Assembly: GCA_043228905.1 (NCBI GenBank)
Contig: JBHGNT010000001.1
Span: 24,676,001 to 24,740,000, forward strand
Direction: 5' to 3'
Length of the DNA stretch: 64,000 nt
Source of the DNA: Azolla caroliniana
Taxonomy: Eukaryota; Polypodiophyta
Under the pieces are notes generated by a model, which was not told the origin of the DNA, searched no databases, and worked only from the letters and a program-made list of their open reading frames with translations. The translations under genes were made by a program, and so were the position numbers. Shown in pieces: positions 1 to 10,558 of this stretch (positions within the stretch are counted from its first letter, which is position 1; every line of letters starts with the position of its first letter).

Positions 1-87
1 ACTAAACTTACTACTAAGTGATTTTGTATATTTTCTTTTCATATTCAATATTCCATAGGAAACAAATACATAGAAAACCGTGTGCAC

Positions 88-145
88 AAAACCATGGTTT
101 AGCCCATGGTTTTAGCTCGTGGTTTTAGCCCATGGTTTTGCATGG
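88..145. repeat. Short direct repeats of AGCCCATGGTTTT
   Basis: About four imperfect copies of a 15-17 bp motif built on CCATGGTTTTAG lie head to tail. No gene is visible from position 1 to 478, and this is the only structure I see there. Confidence 0.5.
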
Positions 146-478
146 AGAGACCAATAAAAACCTCCAGTTGGGCTTGTGTAAGGGGGGAAGCTATGTATTG
201 AAGGAAGAAACTTCTAATAAAGATATAGTCATCTTATTGGTGATGTATTTTGTCTCTAAAAATTGAAGTCAAGGGTTCAATCTCTCTATCTATCTTAAAT
301 ACTTTCTCTCTTATGCTAGTACAAACTTCAAATCCTTTTGGTCTAGGACCCTGGTGGTTCCGCTTCATTTCATGAACACACAAGGATTTCCTCGACATCT
401 TTCTTGGTGAATCCAACATGAAGAAGCGGTAGGAAGGATCAAGATGAGGACTGACCGATACTTGGAGAGTTCGAAAGA

Positions 479-953
479 ATGATGGTAATCCTTGAACAAA
501 TGATGAGATCTCGAGACAATGATGCGAGCATGGAGAAGGTTGTCGACCGTGTCATGGAGGTCAAGGGTCAATTTGATGGAAGGAACATTACGAAGTTCCT
601 TGATGCATACAAAAGGGAGATGAATCAGAGGGACGTGTCTGAAACACGTCAAATCTCAAGTTTCAAGAGAGTTGTCGCCAACAATGTCCAAAGGCGGGTC
701 ATCGAGCTTCAAGAAGGGAAGACAACATGGTCCGAGTTTGAGAAAGCAATATTAGCGAAGTTTGCGACGGAAGATTTGTCGAGGATGACTCGACATGTCT
801 TGATGAAGTGGATAGAGAAGAAAAATAAGACGATGAGCGCCTCGAGGGTATACGACGAGTTCAGCCAGATGTTTAGTCATCTCCCCGCCACAGACCAAGT
901 GGAAGGAACATTACGAAGTTCCTTGATGCATACAAAAGGGAGATGAATTAGAG
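479..953 (+). pseudogene. Ty3/gypsy-type gag fragment, first copy
   Basis: An open stretch of about 155 codons resembles the capsid part of a plant retrotransposon gag: KFLDAYKREMNQR, then WSEFEKAILAKFA, then a W-rich C-terminal helix region. Gag would form the particle of a Ty3-type element. The reading ends abnormally. After the residues ATDQV the DNA jumps back to a piece already seen at 580-629, out of frame, and soon meets a stop. A second, partly overlapping copy of the same gag region starts near 1852. No start codon can be trusted and no LTR is visible beside it. I call it a broken gag relic; the family is inferred from composition and from the zinc-knuckle and protease relics downstream. 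Confidence 0.6.
901..950 (+). repeat. Displaced direct copy of gag positions 580-629
   Basis: About 50 bp starting GGAAGGAACATTACGAAG is repeated almost exactly at 580-629 and 901-950. The second copy is out of frame and sits exactly where the gag reading is broken, so it marks a rearrangement joint. Confidence 0.8.
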
Positions 954-1432
954 GGACATTGTCGTGAAGTTATTGCTTCACGATGTCAAAACAATGTCAA
1001 AAATCTATAGAAAGAAATTTCCTATATGGAGCTTGTGACGAGAAGCATGTGCAAATTTTCGGTTTGTGAATTGGAGTTTAGGAGCCCAAGATACAAGCCT
1101 CGGAAGGATTAATGTTACTCGGGACACAAATATAATTATGTCAAAAGGGGGAGTCAAAATTAAATGAGGTCTATTTCTATAATTTCTCAAATGTACAACT
1201 ACAAAATCGAATTTGTAGAATCAATAAATAAAATAATATTAAATATAAATAAATAAATAAAAATAAAGATAAAGATAAAAAAATATCAACCGCCTCAAGA
1301 GGGTGGTAGGGCGGTTGACCACCCTATATAAGCCACGCCCATGGTGGCTAAAGGGGGAAGAAGGGGGAGAAGGGTAATAAGAAGAGAAAGGAAAAGCGAG
1401 TGAAGAAGCTCGCGTGGGTGTGGGATGCAGAG

Positions 1433-1512
1433 CTCGCCAAGTTAAAGTGGTGTATCTTAGATCCCTCTTTGTAAACAAAAGGTCAAGAGTTTGAATCCTC
1501 TTAGAACAACTT
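1433..1512 (+). repeat. tRNA-like (SINE or tRNA fossil) sequence
   Basis: An A-box-like segment (AGTTAAAGTGG) is followed about 45 bp later by a T-arm with a B-box-like loop: stem AAGAG / CTCTT enclosing TTTGAATC. There is no acceptor stem good enough for a functional tRNA. This looks like a decayed tRNA-derived element. Confidence 0.4.
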
Positions 1513-1593
1513 CTTTTGGTAATCAAATTTTGTAATATAAATTTAGTATATATAGAGTGAAAGAGAAAGAAAAATAAATAGAAACCAATTGAA

Positions 1594-1658
1594 GTGCTTT
1601 ATCTCAAACACTTCTTCTCAAATAGAGTTCATGAGTTCAAGTCTTGCCAAGTAACTTT
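1594..1658 (+). repeat. tRNA-like (SINE or tRNA fossil) sequence
   Basis: TTGAAGTGCTTTATCTC resembles a D-arm/A box, and GAGTTCAAGTCTTGCC resembles a B box, at tRNA-like spacing. A complete cloverleaf cannot be drawn, so it is probably a fossil. Confidence 0.35.
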
Positions 1659-1851
1659 TGGCAAATAAATATTGTAAGTGGTTGTTTTACAAATAAAATG
1701 CTTTTCGCGACAACGTCACATCTATCTTGCCTTCTCGGCTTCTTGTCATCGCACCATCTGCGATTACGCCTTGTCACCCCAATCATCCCCGAGTCACAGA
1801 ACCCCGGCAGTTGCGACACACAACCACAATCTTCTCGACAACGTGTCTAAA

Positions 1852-3260
1852 GCACGTAAAATCTCAAGTTTCAAGAGAGTTGCCGCCAACAATGTCCAAA
1901 GGCAGGTCATCGAGCTTCAAGAAGGGAAGACAACATGGTCCGAGTTCAAGAAAGCAATATTAGCAGAGTTTGCGACAGAAAATTTGTTGAGGATGACTGG
2001 ACATGTCTTGATGAAGTGGATAGAGAAGAAAAATAAGACGATGAGCGCCTAGATGTTTAGTCGTCTCCCCGCCACGGACCAAGTGTTGCTTGAGGCGGAC
2101 AAGACTTTGGACTTCCTGAAAGTTGTGGATATGAAGGATAGACGAGAATTGGGGCTCTCCTCGAAGATGATACCCAAGCGAACGGGCTTGTGGCAGACTC
2201 GATTGCGTTGGAGCGAGCGTGCAATAGGCTCGACAAGCGTCATCAATGGGTTGATTACACTGACTTGGCAAGATTGAGCCGGGAGAAAACAAAATAAACA
2301 AAAGTGGTTGAGCCACCCAAACAAAGCAACCCGGACGAAAAGAAGATTGATGATGACATCATTGAAGAACTAGCGACGAAGTTCAAGACGGTCACACTAG
2401 CGAACATGAATTGTTGGGGACCAAAAGGAAAAGAACCCCTTAGATGTGTGTGGGGCGACAACATGAACCACATGAGAAGGGATTGTGTGAGCCTCCGAGA
2501 GGCTATCCGACAAAATATCGTATACATGGATGGCAACATTATCTGCTCAAATGAAACCAGAAGACCCCTACGAGTGAATTTCGGAAGAGGGGGGATGAAG
2601 AAATCTATGGAAGATGTCCATGCAACTCATGTGGATGCGATGCACTATGCTGCATCGGCCGGAATAAGAGTCGGGAAAGGTAAAAATGAAGTTGATAGAA
2701 TGGGAACAAAGTTTTGGTCTTCCATTCTCAAGTGTAAGAAGAAGGGGAAAGTTACTTCGGACGAGGTAAAGCTTGTGGACCAAAATGTGCAAAGTATAAC
2801 TGGATGGTCGGATCCGGTAGATGACAACACCATACTCGCAGAAGTGATGTGTGACAACCACGAGGTGCTCGTGGATGAAAAGAGAAAAAGAATGGAAGAG
2901 CAAGACAACCCATCAAAAAGACATGAAACAAGGAGCACGAAAAAGAAAGAAGATGTGGAAGCAAGTCGAGCTTTACGAATGGAGGATGGAGACTCAAGCC
3001 GGAAAGGAGAGTCGAGCAAACGAGTCGAAGAAACGGTTCGGCCCATGAGGATTGATGTTGAAGACCCCACTCGAAAGACAAGAACTATGCCTACCTATAA
3101 ATAAGCTAAGGTCGGGCATAGAACAAACGACAAAGCTGAAGAAGACTCTCGAGGAACGTGTTCTTGATAGCCATATGACGTTGTCCTTGAGAGAATTGCT
3201 CGGCATTACAAAGGAGTTCCATGATACAATCGTGGACCTTGTAAAGAGAGAAAGGCAATA
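1852..3260 (+). pseudogene. Ty3/gypsy-type gag, second copy, with degenerate zinc knuckle
   Basis: The same gag region as at 640-900 recurs (SSFKRVAANNVQRQVIELQE, then WSEFKKAILAEFA) and runs past it in several frames. A stop is met near 2050 and another near 2275. A longer open part at 2304-3104 contains a zinc-knuckle-like motif at 2445-2486 with spacing CX2(C)X4HX4C. The second cysteine is replaced by glycine (CVWGDNMNHMRRDC), which should abolish zinc binding. A lysine/glutamate-rich tail follows. The knuckle would normally package RNA in the particle. Stops, frame changes and the lost cysteine make it a pseudogene. No LTR pair could be assigned. Confidence 0.65.
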
Positions 3261-3429
3261 GTCAGACGAGGAAGAAGAGAAGCCACAAAAAGCAAAATCA
3301 AATGCCATAATGATGGCACAGGATGAAGTCAATGAAGATATGGTGGGCAGCCATTATACTCGGCCTCATTGGGCACGACCGACGACGGAGACGCCAGTAA
3401 AGTTGGGAGAGAGAAAAGACACATTCGTA

Positions 3430-3720
3430 GCTTTAGTAGACCATGGGTCTTAGATCAACCTTATGTCGACTGAGGTCTACAAAAAGGGAAGATAGACCAA
3501 AAATATGAATCATGGGTGGAAGATCCGTGTGGCAACGAAAGCTACTGAAGACTTGTATGGTGCATGTCCTAATATCCCCATCACGATTGGTGATGTCGAG
3601 ATAGATCAACATTTTTTTGTTCAAGATTCAACATCCCATCCTATCATTCTTGGGCAACCGTACATAACATCATCCCGGTGCGGCATTTGCTCGAGTAAAG
3701 AGTCTTGAAGGGAAGAAGGT
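3430..3720 (+). pseudogene. Retroviral-type aspartic protease fragment
   Basis: Two frames together show the pattern of a retrotransposon protease. A D-H/G-S motif region (LVDHGS followed by a stop) lies near 3440. Then come GACPNIPITIGDVEIDQHFF, ILGQPYITSSRC and, in another frame, ARVKSLEGKKVVQF. In an intact element this enzyme cleaves the Gag-Pol polyprotein. The reading is broken by a stop at 3451-3453 and by at least one frame change near 3680. It probably belongs to the gag relic just upstream. Confidence 0.55.
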
Positions 3721-3804
3721 CGTACAGTTCTTCCTTTCGTGATTAGTTTGCCCTCCATCCCCCAGAGATGCAAGCAAACTCGACCTTTTTCCCCATCCCA
3801 TGAC

Positions 3805-4259
3805 TGTTACGGGCATGACCATCTAATATCCTATGGAGAGAATTTACCGTAGTTTTCTATACACGTGGATAAGTGTGAGGGTTAAACGAGAGTGTAAAGA
3901 AGGGGAGGATTACTTTTAATCCTCGAGATTGAGACAACCCATTAGGTCAAGTGTGAACTTGCCTGGGGGCCTTGGGTATCGCTATAAATAAGAGGCCTAG
4001 CTACCCTCATTTGATGATCCTTTGACTACATCGAGACTTTGCTCTTGTGGTGGGTCAACTCTTGTAGCGAGCGCGCCAGCACCAGGTACGACTCGATGCC
4101 ACGGCGGTGGTATGGGACGCCAATCGAGGCTCGAGTCCGTCTCGATCCCTTCGCTCGGGGGTGGTCGGGTGGATCGGCACCCTTCTTTCTCTTTCTCATT
4201 TCTATCTATCATTAGTTTATCCTTATCTTAAGCTTACTTTAGTACCTAGATCTCTAATA
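3805..4259 (+). repeat. Element A 5' LTR
   Basis: 455 bp beginning TGTTACGGGCATGACC and ending CTCTAATA. The terminal pairs are TG and TA rather than TG and CA. A TATA-like CTATAAATAAGAGG lies near 3981. It is matched by 15489-15942. Confidence 0.93.
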
Positions 4260-4261
4260 TT

Positions 4262-4273
4262 TGGTATCAAAGC
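4262..4273 (+). promoter_or_regulatory. Element A primer binding site, tRNA-Met type
   Basis: TGGTATCAAAGC lies two bases after the LTR. It differs at one base from TGGTATCAGAGC, the common initiator tRNA-Met site, which element E carries unchanged. Confidence 0.85.
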
Positions 4274-4517
4274 TATGTACTAATGTTTCTTTGTTTGTCT
4301 TTTGTCTTTTGATTGATGGTGATCGATCGATGTGTGGTCGGCCTTGATCCAGACAACAATCAACAAAGAACTTCGGTAACTCTTTCCGTAATTTTTTTTT
4401 CTATTCTCTCTTCTCCCATCTAATCATGTGTTTAGTTTATATGTCATTTTTTTTCATTAAGTCAATGATGTTGTAGTGGTCTTTAATTGATTATCTGAAA
4501 CGTTTACATATGTGCAC

Positions 4518-4587
4518 GAGGTCAATACCTCGTTTGACATATAAATAATATGTGATGAGTGTCGTATGCGTACGAGTTTAATACCTC
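4518..4587 (+). repeat. Leader palindromic boxes of element A, copies 1-2
   Basis: GAGGTCAATACCTC (4518-4531) and GAGTTTAATACCTC (4574-4587) are the first two of five boxes spaced about 56 bp. Copies 3-5 lie beyond element B at 9250-9263, 9305-9318 and 9367-9380. Element E has the same array. Confidence 0.8.
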
Positions 4588-4614
4588 AATTACATATTAC
4601 ATTCACGAACATAT

Positions 4615-4834
4615 TGTGAAATGCACATAAAATGAAACCAAACCAGCCTAGCTAGCTTCATACTTATCATTCAATATATAGAAGATACAAAGAACCCATT
4701 TTGGGACAGCCTAGCTACACGTGTCCCAAAATGGTGTGCTAAAATGGTGGGCTATAATGGGTGATGTGCTAAACGGGAGTGGCTAAAAGAGTGGTGTGTT
4801 CAAATGCATGCTCTTGCATGAAAGGGACACCACA
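4615..4834 (-). repeat. Element B 3' LTR
   Basis: 220 bp, matching 9011-9230 except at six positions. It contains internal inverted copies of CCCATTTTGGGAC and GTCCCAAAATGG around a CACGTG core (near 4718). Confidence 0.92.
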
Positions 4835-4846
4835 TTTCCCCCCTTA
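4835..4846 (-). promoter_or_regulatory. Element B polypurine tract
   Basis: Read on the minus strand this is TAAGGGGGGAAA, directly abutting the 3' LTR. It is the expected primer for plus-strand DNA synthesis. Confidence 0.8.
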
Positions 4847-4861
4847 GAAAAACAAGGAGTG

Positions 4862-6025
4862 TTACGCTATGAGAGAAGGAGGGGTGCTAGAAGATAGGCT
4901 TGGGGTAGCATATGGCTTGATACGGGCAACATGGGCTGAGGTGAATCGACCGTTGGAATCGCGTCGGAGTAAGTAAGTCGTGGACTTGATGGCACGAATT
5001 ACGGTGAATGGGCTGATCCACCGGTGCATGAGGGATTCACTGAGACCACGCCGCCGGATCGGGAAGTAAACAAGGACTTTGGTTCCATCAGCATACGTCG
5101 GGGTGATTCGACCCACATCGTAGTGTCGCCTTTGACGTTGTTGTGCGACTTGTAGATTTCGGGAGCTAGCTTGTCGAAGGAGGGGGAGCATTTGTTGGAG
5201 ATAAAGCCCCCAAGTAGCATTATCCATGTTGGCAGGTTTAGAACAGATGTCAATGGACGTTTCTGGTGGGAGCCACGGGTCGCGTCCATAGAGTGCTCGA
5301 AAAGGGCTGATCCGTGTCGACGCTTGTACGGATGTATTGTAGGCATGGGTGACAAAAGGCAAGATTTGATCCCAGGTTTTGTGGCATGGATCGATGTAAG
5401 CGGCAATTTCTTGCTTGAGGGTCTTGTTGAGGCGTTCAGTGAGGCCATTTGTTTGAGGATGGTAAGGGGATGTAAACACTTGTTGGACACCTAGTTGAGT
5501 TGCCACAGCATTGAGGACATCCCCATGGAACTGGCGGCCCTGATCAGATAAGATTTGGATAGGGCAACCATGTTGAAATATTACCTTTTGCAAGAGTTGG
5601 GAGGCAATTGTTGGCGCAGTGACGTCGGGGATGGCAACAATTTCAGCCCATCGTGTGAGGTATTCTGTTATGACAAGGATATACTTGTTGCCCCTAGAGG
5701 TTTCGGGAAAAGGTCCCATGAAATCCCATCCGACCAACTCGAAAGGTGACGTGACGGTGATGGGTTGGAGTGTTCCAGCTGGCTTGCCCCCAGGTTTGAT
5801 GTGTTGACACAAAGCGCATGTTTTGATATAGGTAGAGACTGAGTGTCTCATGTTGGGCCAGTAATACTTGAGACATAATTTTTCAAGAACCTTGTGGAAA
5901 CCCAAGTGGCCCGACAATGGGTGGTCGTGATAAAATTGGAGATACGTTTGTTGTAGGGCATGAGGGATGTAGAGACGAGGCTCGTGATGCGCTTGAATGA
6001 AGAATACCAAGTTATCGCGGAGCAT
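4862..6025 (-). pseudogene. Element B integrase (pol C-terminal part)
   Basis: An open stretch of 387 codons covers the integrase. An HHCC zinc-binding region comes first: H..HPLSGHLGFHKVLEKL, then CALCQHI. The DDE core follows, with the first D in WDFMGPFPE, the second D in ILSDQGRQFH and E in NGLTERLNK. A C-terminal DNA-binding part (WISPFTVIRAI) comes last. Integrase inserts the DNA copy into the host genome. No chromodomain follows, and the protein ends shortly before the polypurine tract. A stop separates this part from RNase H upstream, so it would not be made as part of one polyprotein. The domain itself looks well preserved. Confidence 0.9.
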
Positions 6026-6031
6026 GAACCG

Positions 6032-6373
6032 TCATTGTGAGGGAAACGGTTGGAGGGAGCACAACTGATGGATTATCTGTTGGATGGCGGGGTCGTGTTG
6101 TTGAAGCGTAACGAGTTGTGGCAATGGTATCGGAAGATCGGATGTCTCAAGGAATTGGACAGCCTCGTAGTCGGCGCGAGAGAGACTATCAGCGACCAAA
6201 TTGGTTGCACCTTTCCGATAGGAGAGGGTAAACTGATACTCTTGAAGTGCCAGCGTCCATCGCAACAAGTGGCCTGGGGGGTGAGGTCGATGGATAAGAG
6301 AAAGCAAGGGTTGGTGGTCGATCTCAACCGTAACCTGTCCACCATGAAGGTATGGATGAAAACACTGGACAGA
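6032..6373 (-). pseudogene. Element B RNase H, distal part
   Basis: Residues such as LLRWTLALQEYQFTLSYRKG and NLVADSLSRAD are typical of the end of a Ty3 RNase H and the connection to integrase. It is separated from the 546-codon upstream part and from the integrase part by frame breaks near 6374 and 6026-6031. RNase H removes the RNA template during reverse transcription. Confidence 0.8.
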
Positions 6374-8014
6374 CTAGACAATCGCAAGTAGCTCCTTCTC
6401 AGTGGTTGAGTAGTTGCGTTCAGCCGACGTGAGAGTCCGACTAATGAAGGCGACCGCCTTCTCTTGCCCACAACAATCGGCTTGCAAGAGGACGGCTCCT
6501 AACCCCTGGTTTGATGCGTCTGTCTGCAACGTGAACGGTCGATCAAAGTTAGGATGGGCGAGCAACCCCGATTCCTTGACCATGGTTTTAAGGCGACGAA
6601 AGCTATCTTCACAAGCAGGATCCCAACTGAATGACACGCCTTTCTTCAAGAGTTGGCGAAGGGGAAAAGTGACTAAGGCAAAGTTTGGGATGAAGCGAAA
6701 GGAAAAGGTGATCATGCCCAAAAAATGTTGCAAGGATTTGACTGAAGTGGGGCGAGGGTAGTCGTTGATGGCTGCTACCTTTGCAGGGTCCATACGGATT
6801 CCGTCACCAGAGATGATGAAGCCGAGAAAACGGAGCCTGGTGCTTCCCCATCGACACTTCTTCCATTGGAGCTGCAAGTTATGCTTAGTTATGCAAGCGA
6901 GGACTTCGGCGAGAGCTTGTAGATGGTCCTCCCAAGTGGCCGTGTGGATAAGGATGTCATCGAGATAAACGAGGAGGACACCTTTGTTGATAAGGGCGGA
7001 AAAAATGGAGTTGGCCATGCGTTGGAATGTGCTGCCAGCATCAAACAAGCCGAACAGCATGCGGGTGAATTGGAATAGCCCGCGGCGTGTGCGGAATGCG
7101 GTCTTGTGGGCATCAGAAGGTTTTAGGGGAATTTGCCAATATCCCGAGGCTAAGTCCAAGGAGGTAAAATAACGGGAGCCACCGATTTGATCCAAGAGGT
7201 CGTCCACGCGAGGGAGCGGGTAGAGGTCATGGATAGTCACTTTGTTAAGAGGCCTGAAGTCGATGCAAAAGCGGAAGGTGCCATCATCCTTCTTGATGAG
7301 GTGGGGTTCCGAAACCCAATCGCTGGTGGAAGGAACGATAATACCTTTGGTGAGCATGTCGGTGACGGCCGCATCAATGCGATCGTGGTCGAGAGGGGAA
7401 CGTCGGCGGGTAGCCATGCGGATCGGAGTGGCCTCCCCAGTACGAATGGCATGTTGTACCGGGAAAGAGACAGTAGGAGCATGTGTGGGTTGGAGGGTTA
7501 GTGATGGAAAACGGGCTAATAATTGGCGGATGGAGACCAATCGCTCTTGTGGACTAAGTGCTACCTGAACTTGGCTAAGGTGGGGGCTAGGGGAGCTATC
7601 TTGTAGAAGAGGGATAGGGGAAGCATGTGGGACAAGAAGTTTGTGGGCATCAAAATCAATCACAGCACGGCGCTTGAGGAACCAATCACAACCTAGGGTG
7701 AGGGGGAAGAGTTGGTGGGGCAAGACATAAAAGTGATGTGAGAAGGTGATAGTGCCTAAGGTGAAGGTGCAATGGGCTTGTGTGTGAGAGTGGTAAAGAT
7801 GTTGGTGATCGCCAAAAAGGACTTGGATGGAAGGAGCAGTGGATGTGGGGAGACCTAACCGGTGTACTAAGGCGGTGCTAATAGAAGATATACTACTACC
7901 AGTGTCTAATAAGATGGTGTGGGTGCAGTGATTAATGGTGGCGAGGGCGGTGCATACCCTCGAACTAGAAGAGGCGGACGCTTGGATGTGGAGGGTTGGC
8001 TCTTCCATCAGCAC
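6374..8014 (-). pseudogene. Element B protease, reverse transcriptase and RNase H start
   Basis: An open stretch of 546 codons carries, in order, three domains. The aspartic protease has LLDTGSSISSIS near residue 35. The reverse transcriptase has FRFCIDFRPLNKVT, YFTSLDLASGYWQI and the catalytic YLDD near residue 352. The start of RNase H has FTLQTDASNQGLGAVLLQ and ends at STTEKELLAIV. These are the usual Ty3 domains in the usual order. The catalytic residues are present, but the reading stops inside RNase H and only continues in another frame. One substitution is odd: the usual MPFGL(T/S)NAP motif reads MLFGLFDAGS, so the polymerase may already be damaged. Confidence 0.9.
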
Positions 8015-8070
8015 CCCAGACGTCAGTTTCCTGGAAGCTCAGCCAACGATGCCGCGTCAGCCATAGTTAT

Positions 8071-8962
8071 CTAGACTTGTTGCTTGTGAGATTGTTGTTG
8101 CAATTTCCGGCACTGACGTCGGACATGTCCATAATTGTGGCAGTAGAAACACCTCGGGCGCCCTTGGCTATCGTGATCGGGACAGTTGCGGCGAGCTTGC
8201 AATTGCATGTTTTAGACATCAATGTCCATGGGGGCCGCGCCTTGGTATTGGGCGCGTGAGTCGGTGGCTAATGGATGGGACCAACGAGGTTGGGTGCCAG
8301 ATAATGTACAAACTTCGATTCATTGGGTGATGAGGATGGCGTCTTTGAATGTCTGCGAACCTTGGTCCCGAGCGCGGCGAGTGATGTCGTGGCGCAGACG
8401 AGGCCATAAGAAGAAAAGCTTCATATGCTCGGGCATGGTAGGGTCAGCGCGAATGAGAAGTTGATTGAGGCGAACACCAAATTGGCCCACGGGTTCGTGT
8501 GCTTGTTGTTGCAATGTTTCGAGTTGTTGTAATGCCGTTTGGGCTGAATTTTGATGGGCGAAGTTTTGTACGAGGAGATCCCGAAGGATCACCCAATTCT
8601 CGGTCACGTCGCTTGATTGTTGGACGTACCAGGTGGCGGCGACGTTTTCGAGCAGGGTACGAACTTCCAAAGTTTTGCGCTCGTTGGACCATCGATGGTA
8701 ACTAGAGATCATCTCAAAATGATCCAACCAAGCTAAGACATCCTCGGAAGGCAATCCGGAGAAGGACTTCGGGCGCACCTTGGAATCTGGAGAGGAAGGA
8801 GAGCATAGCTTGATTCGTATGGCTGATTTGAAGCATGACGTTGGAGACGAGTTCCAAGAGCTGCTCCATTTGGAAAGGGGGAGGTCGTGCGTGAGGTTGC
8901 GAGAACTCAGGCTCCATCAGGGTATCGACGTTGGAGGCAGCGGAAGGGAATTGGGATGCCAT
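8071..8962 (-). pseudogene. Element B gag
   Basis: The likely start is the ATG at 8960-8962 (MASQFPSAASN). A frameshift near 8770 separates the N-terminal part from the capsid part at 8320-8778 (FSGLPSEDVLAWLDHFEMIS, then ENWVILRDLLVQNF). A further frame change leads to a zinc knuckle at 8110-8151, CFYCHNYGHVRRQC, with perfect CX2CX4HX4C spacing. A stop follows at 8071. Gag would form the virus-like particle and package RNA. The frameshifts make this copy non-functional. Gag and pol are separated by about 57 bp. Confidence 0.85.
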
Positions 8963-8990
8963 GAACAATGTAGTAGTGGCTAAAATTTGA

Positions 8991-9006
8991 GCCCGCTTCT
9001 CCACCA
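8991..9006 (-). promoter_or_regulatory. Element B putative primer binding site
   Basis: Four bases after the 5' LTR the minus strand reads TGGTGGAGAAGCGGGC. It starts with TGG as primer sites do. I cannot assign the tRNA. Confidence 0.5.
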
Positions 9007-9010
9007 ATTA

Positions 9011-9230
9011 TGTGAAATGCACATAAAAGGAAACCAAACCAGCCTAGCTAGCTTCATACTTATCATTCAATATATAAAAGATAGAAAGAACCCATTTTGG
9101 GACGGCCTAGCTACACGTGTCCCAAAATGGTGTGCTAAAAGGGTGGGCTAAAATGGGTGATGTGCTAAACGGGAGTGGCTAAAAGAGTGGTGTGTTCAAA
9201 TGCATGCTCTTGCATGAAAGGGACACCACA
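9011..9230 (-). repeat. Element B 5' LTR
   Basis: 220 bp, the partner of 4615-4834. It is followed on the right by the ATAT target duplication. Confidence 0.92.
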
Positions 9231-9249
9231 ATATGTTACGTTTGCGTAT

Positions 9250-9380
9250 GAGTTTAATACCTTGATTTGTTGTAAAGGATATGTGTTTGGTCTCGTATGC
9301 GTAAGAGGTCAATACCTCAATTGCGTATTACGATGATCTCTTATTTGTGGATGTTTTGTGTGCGTAGAGGTATATACCTC
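9250..9380 (+). repeat. Leader palindromic boxes of element A, copies 3-5
   Basis: GAGTTTAATACCTT (9250-9263), GAGGTCAATACCTC (9305-9318) and GAGGTATATACCTC (9367-9380) continue the array started at 4518. Subtracting element B restores the 56-bp spacing between copies 2 and 3. Confidence 0.8.
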
Positions 9381-10558
9381 GATTATGTATCTCAATCACA
9401 TCATTTGTGTCTATTTAATATAATGATATGTTTAATATAGGCATATGTGGTCAGGTATATACGTATTTGATCGTATATATGTGATAAGTAAACATATGTG
9501 TATATTCGTTATTACGTGATTATATCGAAAGTTGTCCTTGTCGGGAAAAGGATGTTGGTAGCCGTCCTCACATTTTTGTGAGAATGGCGTTGTCACCATC
9601 CCTTTTTCAACAATTTTTTATTGTTGATGACCTCGATTTCGTTACATAAAGAAACGATTATAGCCATAATGATGTTGAGTACGTAGGGCTTGACCCACTT
9701 CAAGTGAGGTCGCTCCAATGACACACGTATCCAACATCCCTCCCTCGTTACATGGATACGATGCCACCATGAGCTCGTTCTTACGAGAGGCATTCGTAAT
9801 GACGTGACCATGTGATGGGCCACGTGGGCCTACTACGAAACGAGGGCTCATTTGGCTTGACCATTAGGTTGCCCTTTGGCATATGCCATCGTAATTACGA
9901 GACTTGAGGTTAGGTAACGTACCAACATAGTTTTGGTAAATGAGGGTGAAATAAGGACCCTTGACATATATGTTCTTTTAAAAAAAACATATATGATCAA
10001 ATGCCTCGCATATCTCTTATACGCATCAAACATTAAGAATTTGAGAAGACCTACTTACTTGGTTGGCTCAAGTGTCTAATGTATTTGTTCTCGAGGTCTC
10101 GAGTTCAAATATGACCAAGACCATACAATATCCTTGATACATATGACTATTAACACATGTTTAGACTTAAGGTCTAAGTGCACCTCGGGGTCCTCATAAT
10201 AGGACTTAAAGAGCCGAAACCACATATGTGGGCAAAGAAACATAGTTTATTCTTAACATTTTTTTCGTGTATAAACTACTCATGACGCGAACATACATGG
10301 TTGAGCCTCGGGGAGCCGCCATGAAAAAATCGATATAGAGATCAAGGAAAGACATTAAATTGTCACCCCCATGGTTTTTAAAACACCTTTGTGTTACCAT
10401 AGTAACCTGATCTTGAACCTCATCTCATACGTCTAGAGGGGTATAGACGTGAGATCATGATATCGATTAATGTTTGCCCATGATATGTTTACATCACGAC
10501 ATGATGTTATGACTATCTCTCTAACCTTATCCTATTTCTTTTCCAGAAATAATCTTTA
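9381..10558 (+). other. Rest of the element A untranslated leader
   Basis: Non-coding leader between the palindromic boxes and gag. It matches the leader of element E (57561-58755, minus strand) through most of its length. It includes the tRNA-like segment annotated separately. No conserved reading frame is shared between the two copies. Confidence 0.7.
10058..10130 (+). repeat. tRNA-like segment in the element A leader
   Basis: TTGGTTGGCTCAAGTGTC looks like a 5' stem plus A box, and CTCGAGTTCAAATATGACC looks like a T-arm with B box, at tRNA-like spacing. The same segment is found in element E at 58001-58072 on the minus strand, so it is part of the family leader and not a later insertion. 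Confidence 0.5.

Larger units (their letters stand above)
954..1851. other. Non-coding segment between two gag copies
   Basis: I find no convincing gene here. The segment holds a small hairpin near 966-987 (CGTGAAG..CTTCACG), an AT-rich tract at 1204-1285, a possible TATA box (CCTATATAAGCC) near 1325, and two tRNA-like sequences annotated separately. It could be LTR-derived, but no matching partner LTR is visible in the window. Confidence 0.4.
4615..9230 (-). mobile_element. Element B: Ty3/gypsy element nested in element A
   Basis: 4616 bp on the minus strand, with 220-bp LTRs at 4615-4834 (3') and 9011-9230 (5') that differ at six positions by eye. They begin TG and end CA when read on the minus strand. 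The target duplication is the 4-bp ATAT (4611-4614 and 9231-9234); the uninterrupted site can be recognised in the leader of element E. A polypurine tract lies next to the 3' LTR, and a TGG-starting primer site next to the 5' LTR. Order on the minus strand is gag, protease, reverse transcriptase, RNase H, integrase, so it is Ty3/gypsy. No chromodomain is visible. Frame breaks in gag and pol suggest it is dead. Confidence 0.93.

Noticed and set aside
1433-1512. Functional tRNA gene
   Set aside because: A T-arm and A-box-like word are visible, but no acceptor stem or proper anticodon arm can be drawn.
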